DNA from: an uncultured Clostridia bacterium
GTDB taxonomy: Bacteria; Bacillota; Clostridia; Christensenellales; Borkfalkiaceae
Length of the DNA stretch: 64,000 nt
Assembly (NCBI GenBank): GCA_934254825.1
Contig: CAKQMB010000010.1
Coordinates: 1 to 64,000 of the forward strand
Direction of reading: 5' to 3'
Shown: positions 47,521 to 57,069 of the stretch, piece after piece
Numbering within the stretch: position 1 is the first letter of the stretch
How the letters are laid out: each line of letters starts with the position of its first letter
Program-made: the position numbers and the translations under genes
Notes under the pieces: generated by a model
The model's input: only the letters and a program-made list of their open reading frames with translations
The model's database searches: none
What the model was told of the DNA's origin: nothing

Positions 47521-47602
47521 TTTATTATAATCATCGGAAAACTGCTTGTCAAGTATTTTCGGGTCGATTATACAATAAAAAACCAACATAAGGAGAGGTA
47601 AA

Positions 47603-48718
47603 ATGGCTTATTTCGAAGAAGTGAAGAAAAATTTCGGTTTCGGCTGTATGAGACTTCCTATGAAAGACGGCAAAGTCGATTACAAAGAATTTTCCGAAAT
47701 GGTCGATCTTTTTATCGCCGAAGGCTTCAATTATTTCGACACCGCGCACATTTATCTTGAAGGGCAAAGCGAACCCGCTTTGAGAGAATGTCTCGTTAAG
47801 AGATACCCGAGAAGCGCGTTTGTTTTCACTGACAAACTTTCGACGCATTGTTTTAACAAAGAGGAGGAAATCCGACCTCTTTTCCAGAAACAGCTCGATA
47901 ATTCCGGTCTCGAATATTTCGATTTCTATTTAATGCACGCGCAAAGCAAAAATATCTTTGAAAAATACAAGAAATGCCGCGCATACGAAATCGCGCTCGA
48001 ACTCAAAAACGAAGGGAAAATCAGACACGTCGGTATTTCCTTCCACGACAAAGCCGAGGTTCTGGAAGAAATTCTCACCGAATATCCGTGGATCGAAGTC
48101 GTTCAGATTCAGTTTAACTACGCCGATTACGAAGACCCTGCCGTTCAATCGAGAAAATGCTACGAAGTATGCAAAAAGCACGGCAAGCCCGTAATAGTTA
48201 TGGAACCGGTCAAAGGCGGTAATCTCGCAAGGTTAAACGGCGAAGCAAAGCAGATTATCGACGATTTGCACGGCGGAAGCGCGGCGAGCTACGCGATACG
48301 TTTCGCGGCGGGTTTCGACGGCATTTTCATGGTTCTTTCCGGAATGAGCGACCTTAATCAGATGAAAGACAACCTTTCTTTTATGAAAGATTTCAAACCG
48401 CTCGACGAAAAAGAACAAGCCGCCGTCAAAAAAGTTGCGGAGATAATCAAAGCTCAGCACGCAATTCCCTGCACCGCTTGCAGATACTGCACCGACGGTT
48501 GCCCCAAACACATACTTATTCCCAATCTTTTCTCCTGTTTAAACTCGAAGAAATTTTACAAGGACTGGAACGCCGATTATTACTACCACGAGGTATACAC
48601 CAAAAACAACGGCAAGGCTTCGGACTGTATCAAATGCGGAAAATGCGAAAAAGTTTGTCCTCAGCACCTCGAAATCAGAAAATTGCTCGTTCAGGTTGCA
48701 GAGGTATTTGAAAAATGA
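47603..48718 (+). CDS. Aldo/keto reductase with C-terminal 4Fe-4S clusters, 371 aa
   Basis: ATG 47603 follows AAGGAGAGGTAAA. The N-terminal barrel has GFGCMRLPM and the YFDTAHIYLEG catalytic stretch (Asp, Tyr), and ends near residue 280. Two ferredoxin-type motifs follow: CTACRYCTDGCPK and CIKCGKCEKVCPQ. This design is common in anaerobic Clostridia for reductions driven by ferredoxin. It overlaps the next gene by 4 bases (ATGA). The promoter is MerR-controlled. Confidence 0.9.
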   Translation: MAYFEEVKKNFGFGCMRLPMKDGKVDYKEFSEMVDLFIAEGFNYFDTAHIYLEGQSEPALRECLVKRYPRSAFVFTDKLSTHCFNKEEEIRPLFQKQLDNSGLEYFDFYLMHAQSKNIFEKYKKCRAYEIALELKNEGKIRHVGISFHDKAEVLEEILTEYPWIEVVQIQFNYADYEDPAVQSRKCYEVCKKHGKPVIVMEPVKGGNLARLNGEAKQIIDDLHGGSAASYAIRFAAGFDGIFMVLSGMSDLNQMKDNLSFMKDFKPLDEKEQAAVKKVAEIIKAQHAIPCTACRYCTDGCPKHILIPNLFSCLNSKKFYKDWNADYYYHEVYTKNNGKASDCIKCGKCEKVCPQHLEIRKLLVQVAEVFEK

Positions 48719-49821
48719 TAGAATACAGAAAACTTCCGAGGGGCGATGAAAAAATCGGGACGCTCGGACTCGGCGCAGGCTCGATGCAGGAAACTTCGCC
48801 CGCCGAAATTCAGAAAATAATAGAAAAAGCCATCGAAAACGGCATAAACTTTTTCGATCTCTGCGCGGGAGGCGGCAGTGTTTACGAACCGTTCGGAAAC
48901 GCCATACAAGGCGCGCGCGACAAGATTTATTTTCAGCTTCATTTCGGCGCGGTTTATGACGAAAACGGCGAGTACGGATGGTCGAGAAATCTCGACGAGA
49001 TAAAATCGACTTTCGACCGCGAGATGAAGCTTCTTAAAACCGATTATATCGATTTCGGCTTTATGCATTGCGTGGACGAAGACGAGGATTACGAAGAAAT
49101 AAAAGAAAACGGTATTCTCGCTTTTATGAGAGAGCTTAAAAAACAAGGCGTTATCAGACATATCGGATTTTCGTCGCACACGCCGTCGGTTGCAAACAAA
49201 GTGCTTGACGACGGCGAAACGGACATGATGATGTTTTCGATCAACCCCGCTTACGACCTCGAACAAGGCGACGATCTCGGCATAGGAAGCGTTTCGGAAA
49301 GAGCCGAACTTTTCCGCCGCTGCGAAAGAGACGGCATCGGAATTTCGGTTATGAAACCGTTCCACGGCGGCAAACTTCTTTCGGCAAAATCTTCGCCGTT
49401 CAAAACCGCGCTAACGAAAAATCAATGTCTTAAATATGCGCTCGACCGCCCCGCTGTTCTTGCCGCGGTGCCGGGAGTCAGAACGCTGAAAGATCTCGAC
49501 GAACTTCTGACTTTCAAAAACTCGACGGCGGAAGACGACGACTATTCCGTCATAGCGAAATTTACACCCGAAAAGGCTTACGGCTCGTGCGTTTACTGCA
49601 ACCATTGCCTGCCCTGCCCCGCGGGAATAGATATCGGACTCGTGAACAAATACTACGACTTAGCTCTCGTCGGCGACAAACTTGCCGAAAATCATTACGA
49701 CAAGCTCACCGTTAAAGCCGACGAATGTTTAAACTGCGGACACTGCGACATGCGTTGCCCGTTCAAAGTTCATCAAAGCGAAAAAATGCAAAAAATAAAC
49801 GAATATTTCAAAGGAGTATAA
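48715..49821 (+). CDS. Aldo/keto reductase with ferredoxin domain, 368 aa
   Basis: The product begins MIEYRKLPRGDEKIGTLGLG and follows with FFDLCAGGGSVYEPFG in place of the usual Tyr site, so the catalytic pair differs from its neighbour. The Cys motifs are CVYCNHCLPCP and CLNCGHCDMRC. It is a paralogue of the gene at 47603 and is translationally coupled to it. It may act with it on a shared substrate. The gene for an ECF transporter S component follows by two bases. Confidence 0.88.
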   Translation: MIEYRKLPRGDEKIGTLGLGAGSMQETSPAEIQKIIEKAIENGINFFDLCAGGGSVYEPFGNAIQGARDKIYFQLHFGAVYDENGEYGWSRNLDEIKSTFDREMKLLKTDYIDFGFMHCVDEDEDYEEIKENGILAFMRELKKQGVIRHIGFSSHTPSVANKVLDDGETDMMMFSINPAYDLEQGDDLGIGSVSERAELFRRCERDGIGISVMKPFHGGKLLSAKSSPFKTALTKNQCLKYALDRPAVLAAVPGVRTLKDLDELLTFKNSTAEDDDYSVIAKFTPEKAYGSCVYCNHCLPCPAGIDIGLVNKYYDLALVGDKLAENHYDKLTVKADECLNCGHCDMRCPFKVHQSEKMQKINEYFKGV

Positions 49822-49823
49822 AA

Positions 49824-50414
49824 ATGATAGAAAACGTTTTAACAAAAAAAGGCTTTTCGTTCAAAGCCAAAATAACGATCAAATCGATTATCGCCGCAGG
49901 ACTTGTGGCTCTCGCGGTAATTCTTCCGCAGTTGTTCCATTTATTCGCGGGCGCGTCCGCGGGCGTTAAATGGCTTCCGATGTACATTCCCGTTCTGCTC
50001 GGCGGATGTCTGCTCGGCTGGAAATTCGGGCTTATAGTAGGAATTGCTTCGCCCGTTATGAGTTTTGCGATTACTTCCGCTTTCGGAAATCCTATGCCCG
50101 CACTCCAAAGACTTCCGTTTATGATTTTGGAACTTTCGGTTTTTGCGGTTGTTTCGGGACTTTTCTCCGACAAAATTTATAAAAACGTATGGCTTGCGTT
50201 CCCTGCGGTTATACTCGCGGAAATTTGCGGAAGAGGAATATTTATGCTTGCCGTAACGATTTTCCAAAGCGTTACGCCGTTCACCCCCGCTATGATCTGG
50301 GGACAGATTCAGACCGGACTTATCGGACTTTTCATTCAGGCGGCAATTATTCCGTTCATCGTTGTCGGACTTAAAACGGCGATCGACAAAGACAATGACA
50401 AAGACAATGACTGA
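49824..50414 (+). CDS. ECF transporter S component-like protein, 196 aa
   Basis: ATG 49824 sits behind AAAGGAGTATAA. The product has six membrane segments with WLPMYIPVLLGGCLLGWKFGLIVGIASPVMSF, the pattern of ECF vitamin-uptake S components. It lies directly after the two reductase genes. The substrate is not recognisable. The energising subunits (EcfA, EcfT) are not in the window. Confidence 0.78.
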   Translation: MIENVLTKKGFSFKAKITIKSIIAAGLVALAVILPQLFHLFAGASAGVKWLPMYIPVLLGGCLLGWKFGLIVGIASPVMSFAITSAFGNPMPALQRLPFMILELSVFAVVSGLFSDKIYKNVWLAFPAVILAEICGRGIFMLAVTIFQSVTPFTPAMIWGQIQTGLIGLFIQAAIIPFIVVGLKTAIDKDNDKDND

Positions 50415-50829
50415 TCTCGAAATCGCAAAAAAGGTTCTTGACGGTCATTCGATTGCCTTGGTTAAAGACGGCGAAGTTATCACGAGCGACAAACGAGGGA
50501 TCGCTCCGCTTGCGGATTATTTAAGCGAAGGAAAAACGTTCGAAGGATTTTCGGCAGCCGACCTCGTTGTCGGGAAAGCCGCCGCAATGCTTTTTGTCAA
50601 GGCGGGAGTTAAATCCGTTTATGCGAAAGTTATTTCTCAATCGGGTAAAACTTATCTCGAAAGCCACGGCGCGGAAGTTACGTTCGAAACGCTTACCGAA
50701 AAAATAATGAACAGGTTGAAAACCGATATTTGTCCGATGGAAAAAACCGTTTCGGACATAGATGATTTCGAACAAGGTTTTATCGCTTTGAAAAACAAGC
50801 TCGACGAACTCAGAAACAATAAAAAATAA
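50407..50829 (+). CDS. DUF1893 family protein, 140 aa
   Basis: ATG 50407 overlaps the ECF gene stop. ATG 50395 is an alternative. The product begins MTDLEIAKKVLDGHSIALVKDGEVITSDKRG and continues VVGKAAAMLFVKAGVKSVYAKVIS, the DUF1893 core, with a C-terminal helix. The family's job is unknown. It closes the operon ahead of a long terminator. Confidence 0.82.
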   Translation: MTDLEIAKKVLDGHSIALVKDGEVITSDKRGIAPLADYLSEGKTFEGFSAADLVVGKAAAMLFVKAGVKSVYAKVISQSGKTYLESHGAEVTFETLTEKIMNRLKTDICPMEKTVSDIDDFEQGFIALKNKLDELRNNKK

Positions 50830-50831
50830 AA

Positions 50832-50880
50832 TACGGCGGAACGAATTTCGTAATCGATACGAATTTCGTTCCGCCGTTTT
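50832..50880. terminator. Bidirectional terminator
   Basis: ACGGCGGAACGAA pairs with TTCGTTCCGCCGT around about 20 bases and is followed by TTTATT. It also ends the convergent minus-strand operon. Confidence 0.85.
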
Positions 50881-50881
50881 A

Positions 50882-51385
50882 TTATACAAATTCTACCGTT
50901 ATATTAACGAAGTTTTCAAGTCGTTTCCGACGCATTAAAAGCCCGCTCCTCTCAATGAAAAACTGATCGACGGCTTCCCAGATGAAAACCCATGCGAAAA
51001 TATCCACGCATTCCGTCCAGATTTCGTTTTTGAATATTCCGTCCACAAGAAACATTGCCGCAAGCGCAATCACTCCTATGAGCGTAAAAATAAGCGAGAT
51101 AACCGTTTTTCTGTGTATATCCCGTTCCGTTTCGGCATGTTTTAAAGCGAAATAATTCTTTATCGCCTCGGTGTAAACAGGTTTCTCGTCTTCGTCGACG
51201 CAGTCCCCTTTGACCGTCAGTTTTATTTCGGCGGCAGGGTGAAACTCCCTTGCGGCGTTCTCCAAAAACTCCGCAACTTCCGACGAAATAACCGGCTTAT
51301 CGCTCGGCGAATATTTTGACAGAAAATCGGAGTCGTCGGTCACGCTGAGCGTTATCTCAGCATTTTTTATCGTCTTTTTCTTCAT
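50882..51385 (-). CDS. Membrane protein of unknown function, 167 aa
   Basis: The product has an acidic soluble first half (residues 1-75) and two membrane segments (VISLIFTLIGVIALAAMFLVDGIF and IFAWVFIWEAVDQFFIE). It starts inside the end of the EamA gene with a 29-base overlap, so the two are coupled. It is not recognised. The soluble half has no catalytic motif. Confidence 0.72.
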   Translation of the reverse strand: MKKKTIKNAEITLSVTDDSDFLSKYSPSDKPVISSEVAEFLENAAREFHPAAEIKLTVKGDCVDEDEKPVYTEAIKNYFALKHAETERDIHRKTVISLIFTLIGVIALAAMFLVDGIFKNEIWTECVDIFAWVFIWEAVDQFFIERSGLLMRRKRLENFVNITVEFV

Positions 51386-52358
51386 AATCTTTTGTTTCTC
51401 CGTTCGTTAAACGGCTTTCTCGTTTGTTTTTTCTTCTCTCGATTGCTTTTTTTATCGAATCGATATCGGTTTCGTTAAGAATAAGCGTGATAAGAATAAT
51501 CGAGAAACCGATAATGATAAACTCGTTAAGGTTGTTCTGTCCGAAAATAAACTCGAACAATACGCCGAACACGCCTTCGAAGCACATTATTATGGACGTC
51601 GTTGCCGCGGAAGTGAATTTCTGCCCGTACATCTGAGCGAACTGAGCAAAACCCGTCGCTATGACCGCGAGATATAAAATCTTCCACACGGCTTCCGCGC
51701 TTAACGAAAATTCCGCGCCGTGACGAGGGAATTCCCACACGAGCGACGTGAGCGTACACAAAACCGCCGCGGTTATTATTTCGAAAGTCAGAAGAAGCAA
51801 AGCGTCGTCGTCGCAAGCGAAAAGCGAAATGAAAATAATCTGCAAAGCATAGAAAAATCCGCTGCAAATCGTGAGACTGTCGCCGAGAATTTCGTTGGAC
51901 GCTTTTTCCGTTTTACCGAAAAACGCAATCAATAAAACTCCGCAAAGGCACATTATCGCCGCCACGAAATTTTTTATCGAAGATCGTTTTTTGAAAAATA
52001 ACCAGGACAAAAACGGTACGAGTATGCAATAAGTTTCGGTTAAAAACGCATTTTTGGAAGGAGTCGTGTAATTCAGAGCGACCGTCTGCACGGCATACGC
52101 CAAAAATAACACCGAGCCTAAAACCACGCCGTGTAAAACGGTTTTTTTATTAAGCAACGAGAAACGTTTGACTGAAAAGAGTATGAAAATAAGACCCGCG
52201 ATCAGAAATCTTGCCGCAAGAATAAAAAAGGTAAAATTGCCGTTACCGAGTTCGGAAAGAGTGTCTTTTAAGATAACAAAAGAACTACCCCAAACCAAAG
52301 TTGCGGAAAAAAGAAGGGCTTTACCTATTATATTTTTCTTTCTCTCATTTTTTTCCAT
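51357..52358 (-). CDS. EamA/DMT-family transporter, 333 aa
   Basis: The product has ten hydrophobic segments in two similar halves, starting GKALLFSATLVWGSSFVILKDTL and continuing NAFLTETYCILVPFLSWLFF and AVIATGFAQFAQMYGQKFTSAATTSII, the EamA signature. It exports or imports a small metabolite that cannot be named. A basic tail (ERRKNKRESR) ends it. Confidence 0.88.
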   Translation of the reverse strand: MEKNERKKNIIGKALLFSATLVWGSSFVILKDTLSELGNGNFTFFILAARFLIAGLIFILFSVKRFSLLNKKTVLHGVVLGSVLFLAYAVQTVALNYTTPSKNAFLTETYCILVPFLSWLFFKKRSSIKNFVAAIMCLCGVLLIAFFGKTEKASNEILGDSLTICSGFFYALQIIFISLFACDDDALLLLTFEIITAAVLCTLTSLVWEFPRHGAEFSLSAEAVWKILYLAVIATGFAQFAQMYGQKFTSAATTSIIMCFEGVFGVLFEFIFGQNNLNEFIIIGFSIILITLILNETDIDSIKKAIERRKNKRESRLTNGETKDYEEKDDKKC

Positions 52359-52444
52359 TACCCCGACTCGCTTATCGAAAATTATATTTTTTACGATATT
52401 TAATCGATTATTGCTCGTTCATTCAAATTTTATTCTACGAAAAC

Positions 52445-52471
52445 AAGGCGAATAGCTAAGCTATCCGCCTT
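52445..52471 (-). terminator. Terminator after rpmF
   Basis: On the minus strand AAGGCGGATAGCT pairs with AGCTATTCGCCTT. It lies between rpmF and the EamA gene and stops the ribosomal protein transcript. Confidence 0.7.
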
Positions 52472-52488
52472 AATTATTCATTTTCCGA

Positions 52489-52677
52489 TCAATCGGCGTT
52501 ATCAGTTGCGACAACTGCCTTTCCGTCGTAGTATCCGCATTTGGGGCAAACCTTGTGCGGAGCTTTAAGTTCATGACACTGAGGACATGCGACCAAAGTC
52601 GGCGCAGTCAACTTGGAGTTGTTGGAAAATCTTGTTCTTGCTCTCATTTTGGAAGTCTTATGCTTAGGAACTGCCAT
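52489..52677 (-). CDS. rpmF: 50S ribosomal protein L32, 62 aa
   Basis: The product begins MAVPKHKTSKMRARTRFSNNSKLTAP, then CPQCHELKAPHKVCPKCGYY, with the two CxxC pairs of the zinc form. Full length. It follows yceD in the usual yceD-rpmF order. Confidence 0.97.
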   Translation of the reverse strand: MAVPKHKTSKMRARTRFSNNSKLTAPTLVACPQCHELKAPHKVCPKCGYYDGKAVVATDNAD

Positions 52678-52721
52678 TGTTTTGTACCTCTCTTAATTCT
52701 TTCGGTAAATACGGCTAAGAT

Positions 52722-53132
52722 TTATTGCTCGCTTTCGTTTTCTTTCTCGTCCTTTTCGCAATAAACCGTGTAAGGAAACGATATGACAAGCGAATCGCAA
52801 ACCATTTTCGTCAAATCGACCAAACCTCTCGAAAAAGGATAAAAATCCTCTTCTTTGTCGTTCGGATCGTCCGAAAACGCTTCGTCGAAATGCGTTAAAC
52901 CGCGATATTCCGTTTTTTCTCCGCATCTCGAACATTCCGTTTCCAAAACGTACGAAATTTCGCCGTTCGCATACACCTTGTCTCCCGCCAGTTCAAGCTC
53001 GCCCGTTACCGTAACGGGGCTTTTGAACGAAGAACGCGGAAGAGTTATAAGCGAATTGTCCGGCAAATACTCAAAACAGAACGAACACCCGTCTTTACCG
53101 CTGTTTTTTAATTTTCTTACGTCTATAACCAT
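52722..53132 (-). CDS. yceD: DUF177/YceD-family protein, 136 aa
   Basis: The product begins MVIDVRKLKNSGKDGCSFCFEYLPD and has the core TVTGELELAGDKVYANGEISYVLETECSRCGEKTEYRG. It is shorter than usual: the closing Cys-rich LC...CG motif of many YceD proteins is replaced by a Glu/Lys-rich tail. YceD is linked to 23S rRNA processing in the rpmF operon. The reading frame is clean, so the difference is real, not a frameshift. Confidence 0.85.
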   Translation of the reverse strand: MVIDVRKLKNSGKDGCSFCFEYLPDNSLITLPRSSFKSPVTVTGELELAGDKVYANGEISYVLETECSRCGEKTEYRGLTHFDEAFSDDPNDKEEDFYPFSRGLVDLTKMVCDSLVISFPYTVYCEKDEKENESEQ

Positions 53133-53207
53133 ATATAGCCTTACAATTATATATTATTTATTTTTCGTTGTCAATTTTTTTTCAAGGCTTTAACCGAAAA
53201 ATTTAAC

Positions 53208-54404
53208 TTATTTTGCAAGTCTTTCGGTGTCGCGGGCGATAACAAGCTCTTCGTTGGTGGGAATTACGAGAACTTTTACCTTTCCGCCCTCTGCGGTTAT
53301 GTCGCAGATACCGTCGCCGAGATTATCGTTTTTGGCGTTATCGATCTTTATTCCCATATATTCGAGATCGGAAGCGACGGCTTTTCTCACCGCGCCGTCA
53401 TGCTCGCCGATACCCGCCGTGAATACCACGCAGTCTACCCCGCCCATTGCCGCGGCGTAAGCTCCGAGATACTTTTTGCAGCTGTAACAGAACACGTCCA
53501 AAGCAAGTTGCGCTCTGTGATTGCCCTTTTCCGCCGCCGCAGTCAAATCTCTGAAATCGGAAGAAACTCCGCTGAGTCCCGCAACGCCAGATTTTTTGTT
53601 AAGGTAAGTAAGCGTGTCCGCAAGCGACATTTTGTATTTTTCCGACAAGAACTCCACTATCGCGGGATCGAGGTCTCCCGATCTCGTCCCCATGGGAACG
53701 CCGCCGAGCGGAGTAAAGCTCATAGACGTATCTACGCTCTTTCCGCCTTTGACCGCGGAAATGGACGAGCCGTTGCCGAGGTGCATCGTTATGACCTTGA
53801 AATTTGCGTCGCCTTCTCTTCCGAGGTATTTAGCCGCTTCCTGCGAAACAAATCTGTGACTCGTACCGTGGAAACCGTATCTTCTGATTTTGAAATCGGT
53901 ATACGCTTCGTAAGGAATACCGTAAATATAAGCCTTTTCGGGCATTGTGGAATGGAAAGCCGTATCGAATACGCCAACCATGGGAACGCCGGGCATAATC
54001 GCCTGACAAGCTCTTACACCGATAATGTTCGCGGGCTGATGAAGGGGCGCAAGCTCGGAAAGTTCTTCGATTTTCTTCATAACGTCTTCGGTTAAAAGAA
54101 CGGAATCGTTGAACACTTCGCCGCTGTGGACTATTCTGTGACCGACCGCGTCTATCTCTTTCATGGACGAAATCGCACCGTAATTTTTATCGACGAGCGC
54201 GTTTAAAACGACCTGTATGGCTTCCTTATGCGTCGGCATCGGAGCTTCTATAACCTGCTCTTTTCCGTTCGCCTTATGCTTGCAGAACGATCCGTCGAGA
54301 CCTATTCTTTCGCAGCCGCCCTTTGCGATCGCTTTTTCCGTTGCCATATCTATAAGCTGATATTTAAGAGACGAACTGCCTGCGTTGATAACTAAAATTT
54401 TCAT
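53208..54404 (-). CDS. ackA: Acetate kinase, 398 aa
   Basis: The product begins MKILVINAGSSSLKYQLID and has VGVFDTAFHSTMPEKAYIYGIPYE, GTRSGDLDP and TAGIGEHDGAVR. Full length. It makes ATP from acetyl phosphate. It lies 27 bases after pta on the same strand, forming the ordinary acetate-forming pair of fermentative Clostridia. Confidence 0.97.
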   Translation of the reverse strand: MKILVINAGSSSLKYQLIDMATEKAIAKGGCERIGLDGSFCKHKANGKEQVIEAPMPTHKEAIQVVLNALVDKNYGAISSMKEIDAVGHRIVHSGEVFNDSVLLTEDVMKKIEELSELAPLHQPANIIGVRACQAIMPGVPMVGVFDTAFHSTMPEKAYIYGIPYEAYTDFKIRRYGFHGTSHRFVSQEAAKYLGREGDANFKVITMHLGNGSSISAVKGGKSVDTSMSFTPLGGVPMGTRSGDLDPAIVEFLSEKYKMSLADTLTYLNKKSGVAGLSGVSSDFRDLTAAAEKGNHRAQLALDVFCYSCKKYLGAYAAAMGGVDCVVFTAGIGEHDGAVRKAVASDLEYMGIKIDNAKNDNLGDGICDITAEGGKVKVLVIPTNEELVIARDTERLAK

Positions 54405-54431
54405 ATTTTTACCCCGTTTATAATATTATTT

Positions 54432-55436
54432 TTAAACAATTTGCGTCTGCAAAGCGGTTATAGCCACCGCCGCGACGATATCTTCCATATGACAACCTCT
54501 CGAAAGGTCGTTTATGGGTTTCGCAAGACCCTGGCAAAGCGGACCTACCGCCTGGAAACCGCCGAGTCTTTCGGTGTTTTTATAGTTACTGTTGCCCGCG
54601 TCGAGGTCGGGGAAAATCATAACGTTCGCATGACCTGCGACGGGAGATCCGGGAGCTTTGCTCGCGCCGACTTCGGGAACGATAGCCGCGTCGAACTGCA
54701 ATTCGCCGTCCGCAAGATATTCGGGGCAGATTTCGTGGAATTTCGCGACAGCCGCCGTAACCTTATCTACGTCAGCATGTTTTGCTGAGCCTTTCGTGGA
54801 GTGAGAAATGAAAGCTATTCTCGGAGTTATGCCCGCGATAGCTATCGCGCTCTTTGCCGAAGACTGAGCGATAAACGCAAGTTCTTCGCTCGTCGGGTTC
54901 TGGTTAAGACCGGAGTCCGCGTAAATGTAGCAACCGTCTTCGCAATATTTGTTGCCGCCCTCGGGAGCGATCATAAGGAAATACGCCGAAACGATAGGCG
55001 TTCCCTTTGCGGTTTTAATGACTTGAAGACCGGGACGAAGGGTGTTAGCCGTAGAATGGCACGCGCCCGAGACCATACCGTCTACGTCGCCCGCTTTAAG
55101 CATAAGCGCGCCGTACATAGTGTAATCCTTGGCAAGGGTTTCTCTCGCAAGCTCGATCGTCATTCCCTTGGCTTTACGAAGCTCGGTTAAAAGCTGAGCG
55201 TATTCCTCGGTTTTTTCGTAAGTTTTCGGGTCGATGATATTAACGCCCGAAAGATCGATTTCGGGGTTGTTCTTCTTTATTTCGTCGGGATTGCCGAGAA
55301 GGGTTATTCTCGCAACGCCTTCTTTAACGGAAACCGCGGCAGCCTCCACGACTCTTTTATCTTCCCCTTCGGGAAGAACGATGTGTTTGTTGAGTTTTAT
55401 CGCTCTACTTTTGATGTCGTCCAATACTTTTGACAT
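54432..55436 (-). CDS. pta: Phosphate acetyltransferase, 334 aa
   Basis: ATG 55436 (AGGAGCTTTGAA precedes it) is preferred over ATG 55475. The product begins MSKVLDDIKSRAIKLNKHIVLPEGEDKRVVEAA and ends with the NDLSRGCHMEDIVAAVAITALQ pattern of Pta. It converts acetyl-CoA to acetyl phosphate for ackA. Confidence 0.96.
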   Translation of the reverse strand: MSKVLDDIKSRAIKLNKHIVLPEGEDKRVVEAAAVSVKEGVARITLLGNPDEIKKNNPEIDLSGVNIIDPKTYEKTEEYAQLLTELRKAKGMTIELARETLAKDYTMYGALMLKAGDVDGMVSGACHSTANTLRPGLQVIKTAKGTPIVSAYFLMIAPEGGNKYCEDGCYIYADSGLNQNPTSEELAFIAQSSAKSAIAIAGITPRIAFISHSTKGSAKHADVDKVTAAVAKFHEICPEYLADGELQFDAAIVPEVGASKAPGSPVAGHANVMIFPDLDAGNSNYKNTERLGGFQAVGPLCQGLAKPINDLSRGCHMEDIVAAVAITALQTQIV

Positions 55437-55580
55437 TTCAAAGCTCCTTTTTTTACCCGCGGGAATATCTTTCATAAAAAAAGGTTGATATTTTCGCCCC
55501 GTTGGTATAATATATATTTATAAGTTTATACTTGCATTATACACCAAAAAAAGATAAATATCAATCGAAAGGAGCGACTT

Positions 55581-56756
55581 TTGAAAATTTGTTTCGCCGT
55601 TTGCGAATATAATCCCTTTCACAACGGACACCTTTATCATCTCGAATATATCAGAAAGGAACTTAACCCCGATTACGTCGTTATCGTTATGAGCGGAGAT
55701 TTCACCCAGCGCGGTGAGATTGCCGCTTTGGACAAGTATACGCGGGCAATCCACGCCGTTAAAGCGGGCGCGGACGCCGTCATCGAACTTCCGACCGTTT
55801 TCGCCACGGCTAACGCCGAAATTTTCGCCAAAGGCGCGATAAAGCTCATAAATTACTGCGGCGGCGAAAAAATACTCTGCTTCGGCACCGAAAGCGGCGA
55901 AAAAACGAAAATAATTTCCACGGCTTCCGCTCTGCTCACCGAAAGCAAGGAATTCAAGAAATTATACAAGGAAGAACTCAAAACGGGCGTTAGCTCGATA
56001 AAAGCAAAATGCAACGCGCTTGAAAAGCTGAATATCGAAAATCTCGATTTCGACCTTTTGAAAAGCCCGAACAACATTTTGGGCATCGAATACGCGAAAG
56101 CGGTTATTCAAAGCAAAGCGGATATCGATTTGCAACCGATAATCCGAAAAGGCGCGGGATATAACGACGAAGTTTTATACGACGATATTTCTTCCGCTTC
56201 GGCGATACGGCTTGCGATTTCGGAAGGTAAAAAGAAAAAGGCTAAAAAATGCGTTCCCGATTTCGTTTACGACGATCTTCCCGACGTTCTGCCCTCTGCG
56301 GACGATCTTATTTTTTACGCGGCGATAAAGTCCTCGGGCGAAGAACTCGAAAAGGTTCTCGACTGCACCGAAGGGCTTGAAAACAGGATCAAGGCATTAA
56401 CGAGAGATTGCGACTGTCTGACCTGTCTCGTGGACAAGATAAAAACCAAACGTTACACGAAAACGCGGCTCAACCGCATACTTCTCGCGAATATGCTCGG
56501 GATAGATGAAAAGCTCGTAAGAAGGTGTTTAAACTCGGAATTATACCTGAAAATTTTAGCCGTGAACAAGGATAAAACGGAAATTCTGTCCTTGTTGCAA
56601 GGCGAAAACGACGTGCCTATGCTGACGAGAAAAAGCGATTTCAAAAAGCTTTCGGGCGTGGCGAAAGACTGTTTTTTAAAGGATGTAACCGCTATGGAAA
56701 TTTTCGATTTCGCGGCGAAAACAAAAACCAACGAATACGATATGAAAATCGTTTAA
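55581..56756 (+). CDS. tmcAL: tRNA(Met) cytidine acetate ligase (TmcAL/YlbM), 391 aa
   Basis: The start is TTG 55581 behind AAAGGAGCGACTT. The product begins with FAVCEYNPFHNGHLYHLEYIRKEL, a nucleotidyltransferase HxGH motif, and continues VVIVMSGDFTQRGEIAALDKYTRA. TmcAL uses acetate and ATP to acetylate C34 of elongator tRNA-Met. It stands divergently from pta-ackA, whose product is acetate. Full length. Confidence 0.93.
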   Translation: MKICFAVCEYNPFHNGHLYHLEYIRKELNPDYVVIVMSGDFTQRGEIAALDKYTRAIHAVKAGADAVIELPTVFATANAEIFAKGAIKLINYCGGEKILCFGTESGEKTKIISTASALLTESKEFKKLYKEELKTGVSSIKAKCNALEKLNIENLDFDLLKSPNNILGIEYAKAVIQSKADIDLQPIIRKGAGYNDEVLYDDISSASAIRLAISEGKKKKAKKCVPDFVYDDLPDVLPSADDLIFYAAIKSSGEELEKVLDCTEGLENRIKALTRDCDCLTCLVDKIKTKRYTKTRLNRILLANMLGIDEKLVRRCLNSELYLKILAVNKDKTEILSLLQGENDVPMLTRKSDFKKLSGVAKDCFLKDVTAMEIFDFAAKTKTNEYDMKIV

Positions 56757-56776
56757 ATATTTAAAAATCCATTAAA

Positions 56777-56812
56777 AAAGGCTGTCGCGGATTTACTTCC
56801 GCGTCAGCCTTT
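56777..56812. terminator. Terminator between tmcAL and the HTH gene
   Basis: AAAGGCTG pairs with CAGCCTTT around a further CGCGG/CCGCG stem, followed by T-rich sequence. Both converging genes can use it. Confidence 0.8.
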
Positions 56813-56816
56813 AATT

Positions 56817-57056
56817 TTAAACATCTATGTTATCCGTTTTAAATAACGGACTGTCGAAAAACTCGACAATTTCAATTCCCAAACCCTGACACAATTCGAA
56901 AATAATGCGAAGATTAACGGAATTATTGCGTTTTTTCTTTATATCGGCAATGGTTGTCTGATTTACACCCGTAAGCATAGAAAGCCGATAAGCAGTCAGA
57001 TGTTTTTCGCCCATCAACTCGGTAAGCCTTACAGACAACGCCTCCGCAACAGTCAT
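56817..57056 (-). CDS. XRE-type helix-turn-helix regulator, 79 aa
   Basis: The product begins MTVAEALSVRLTELMGEKHLTAYRLSMLTGVNQTTIADIKKKRN, a compact Cro/CI-like HTH, with the closing FELCQGLGIEIVEFFDSPLF. No inducer domain. It lies just downstream of the SDR gene and could regulate its neighbours. Confidence 0.88.
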   Translation of the reverse strand: MTVAEALSVRLTELMGEKHLTAYRLSMLTGVNQTTIADIKKKRNNSVNLRIIFELCQGLGIEIVEFFDSPLFKTDNIDV

Positions 57057-57069
57057 ATTTTACCTCGCT

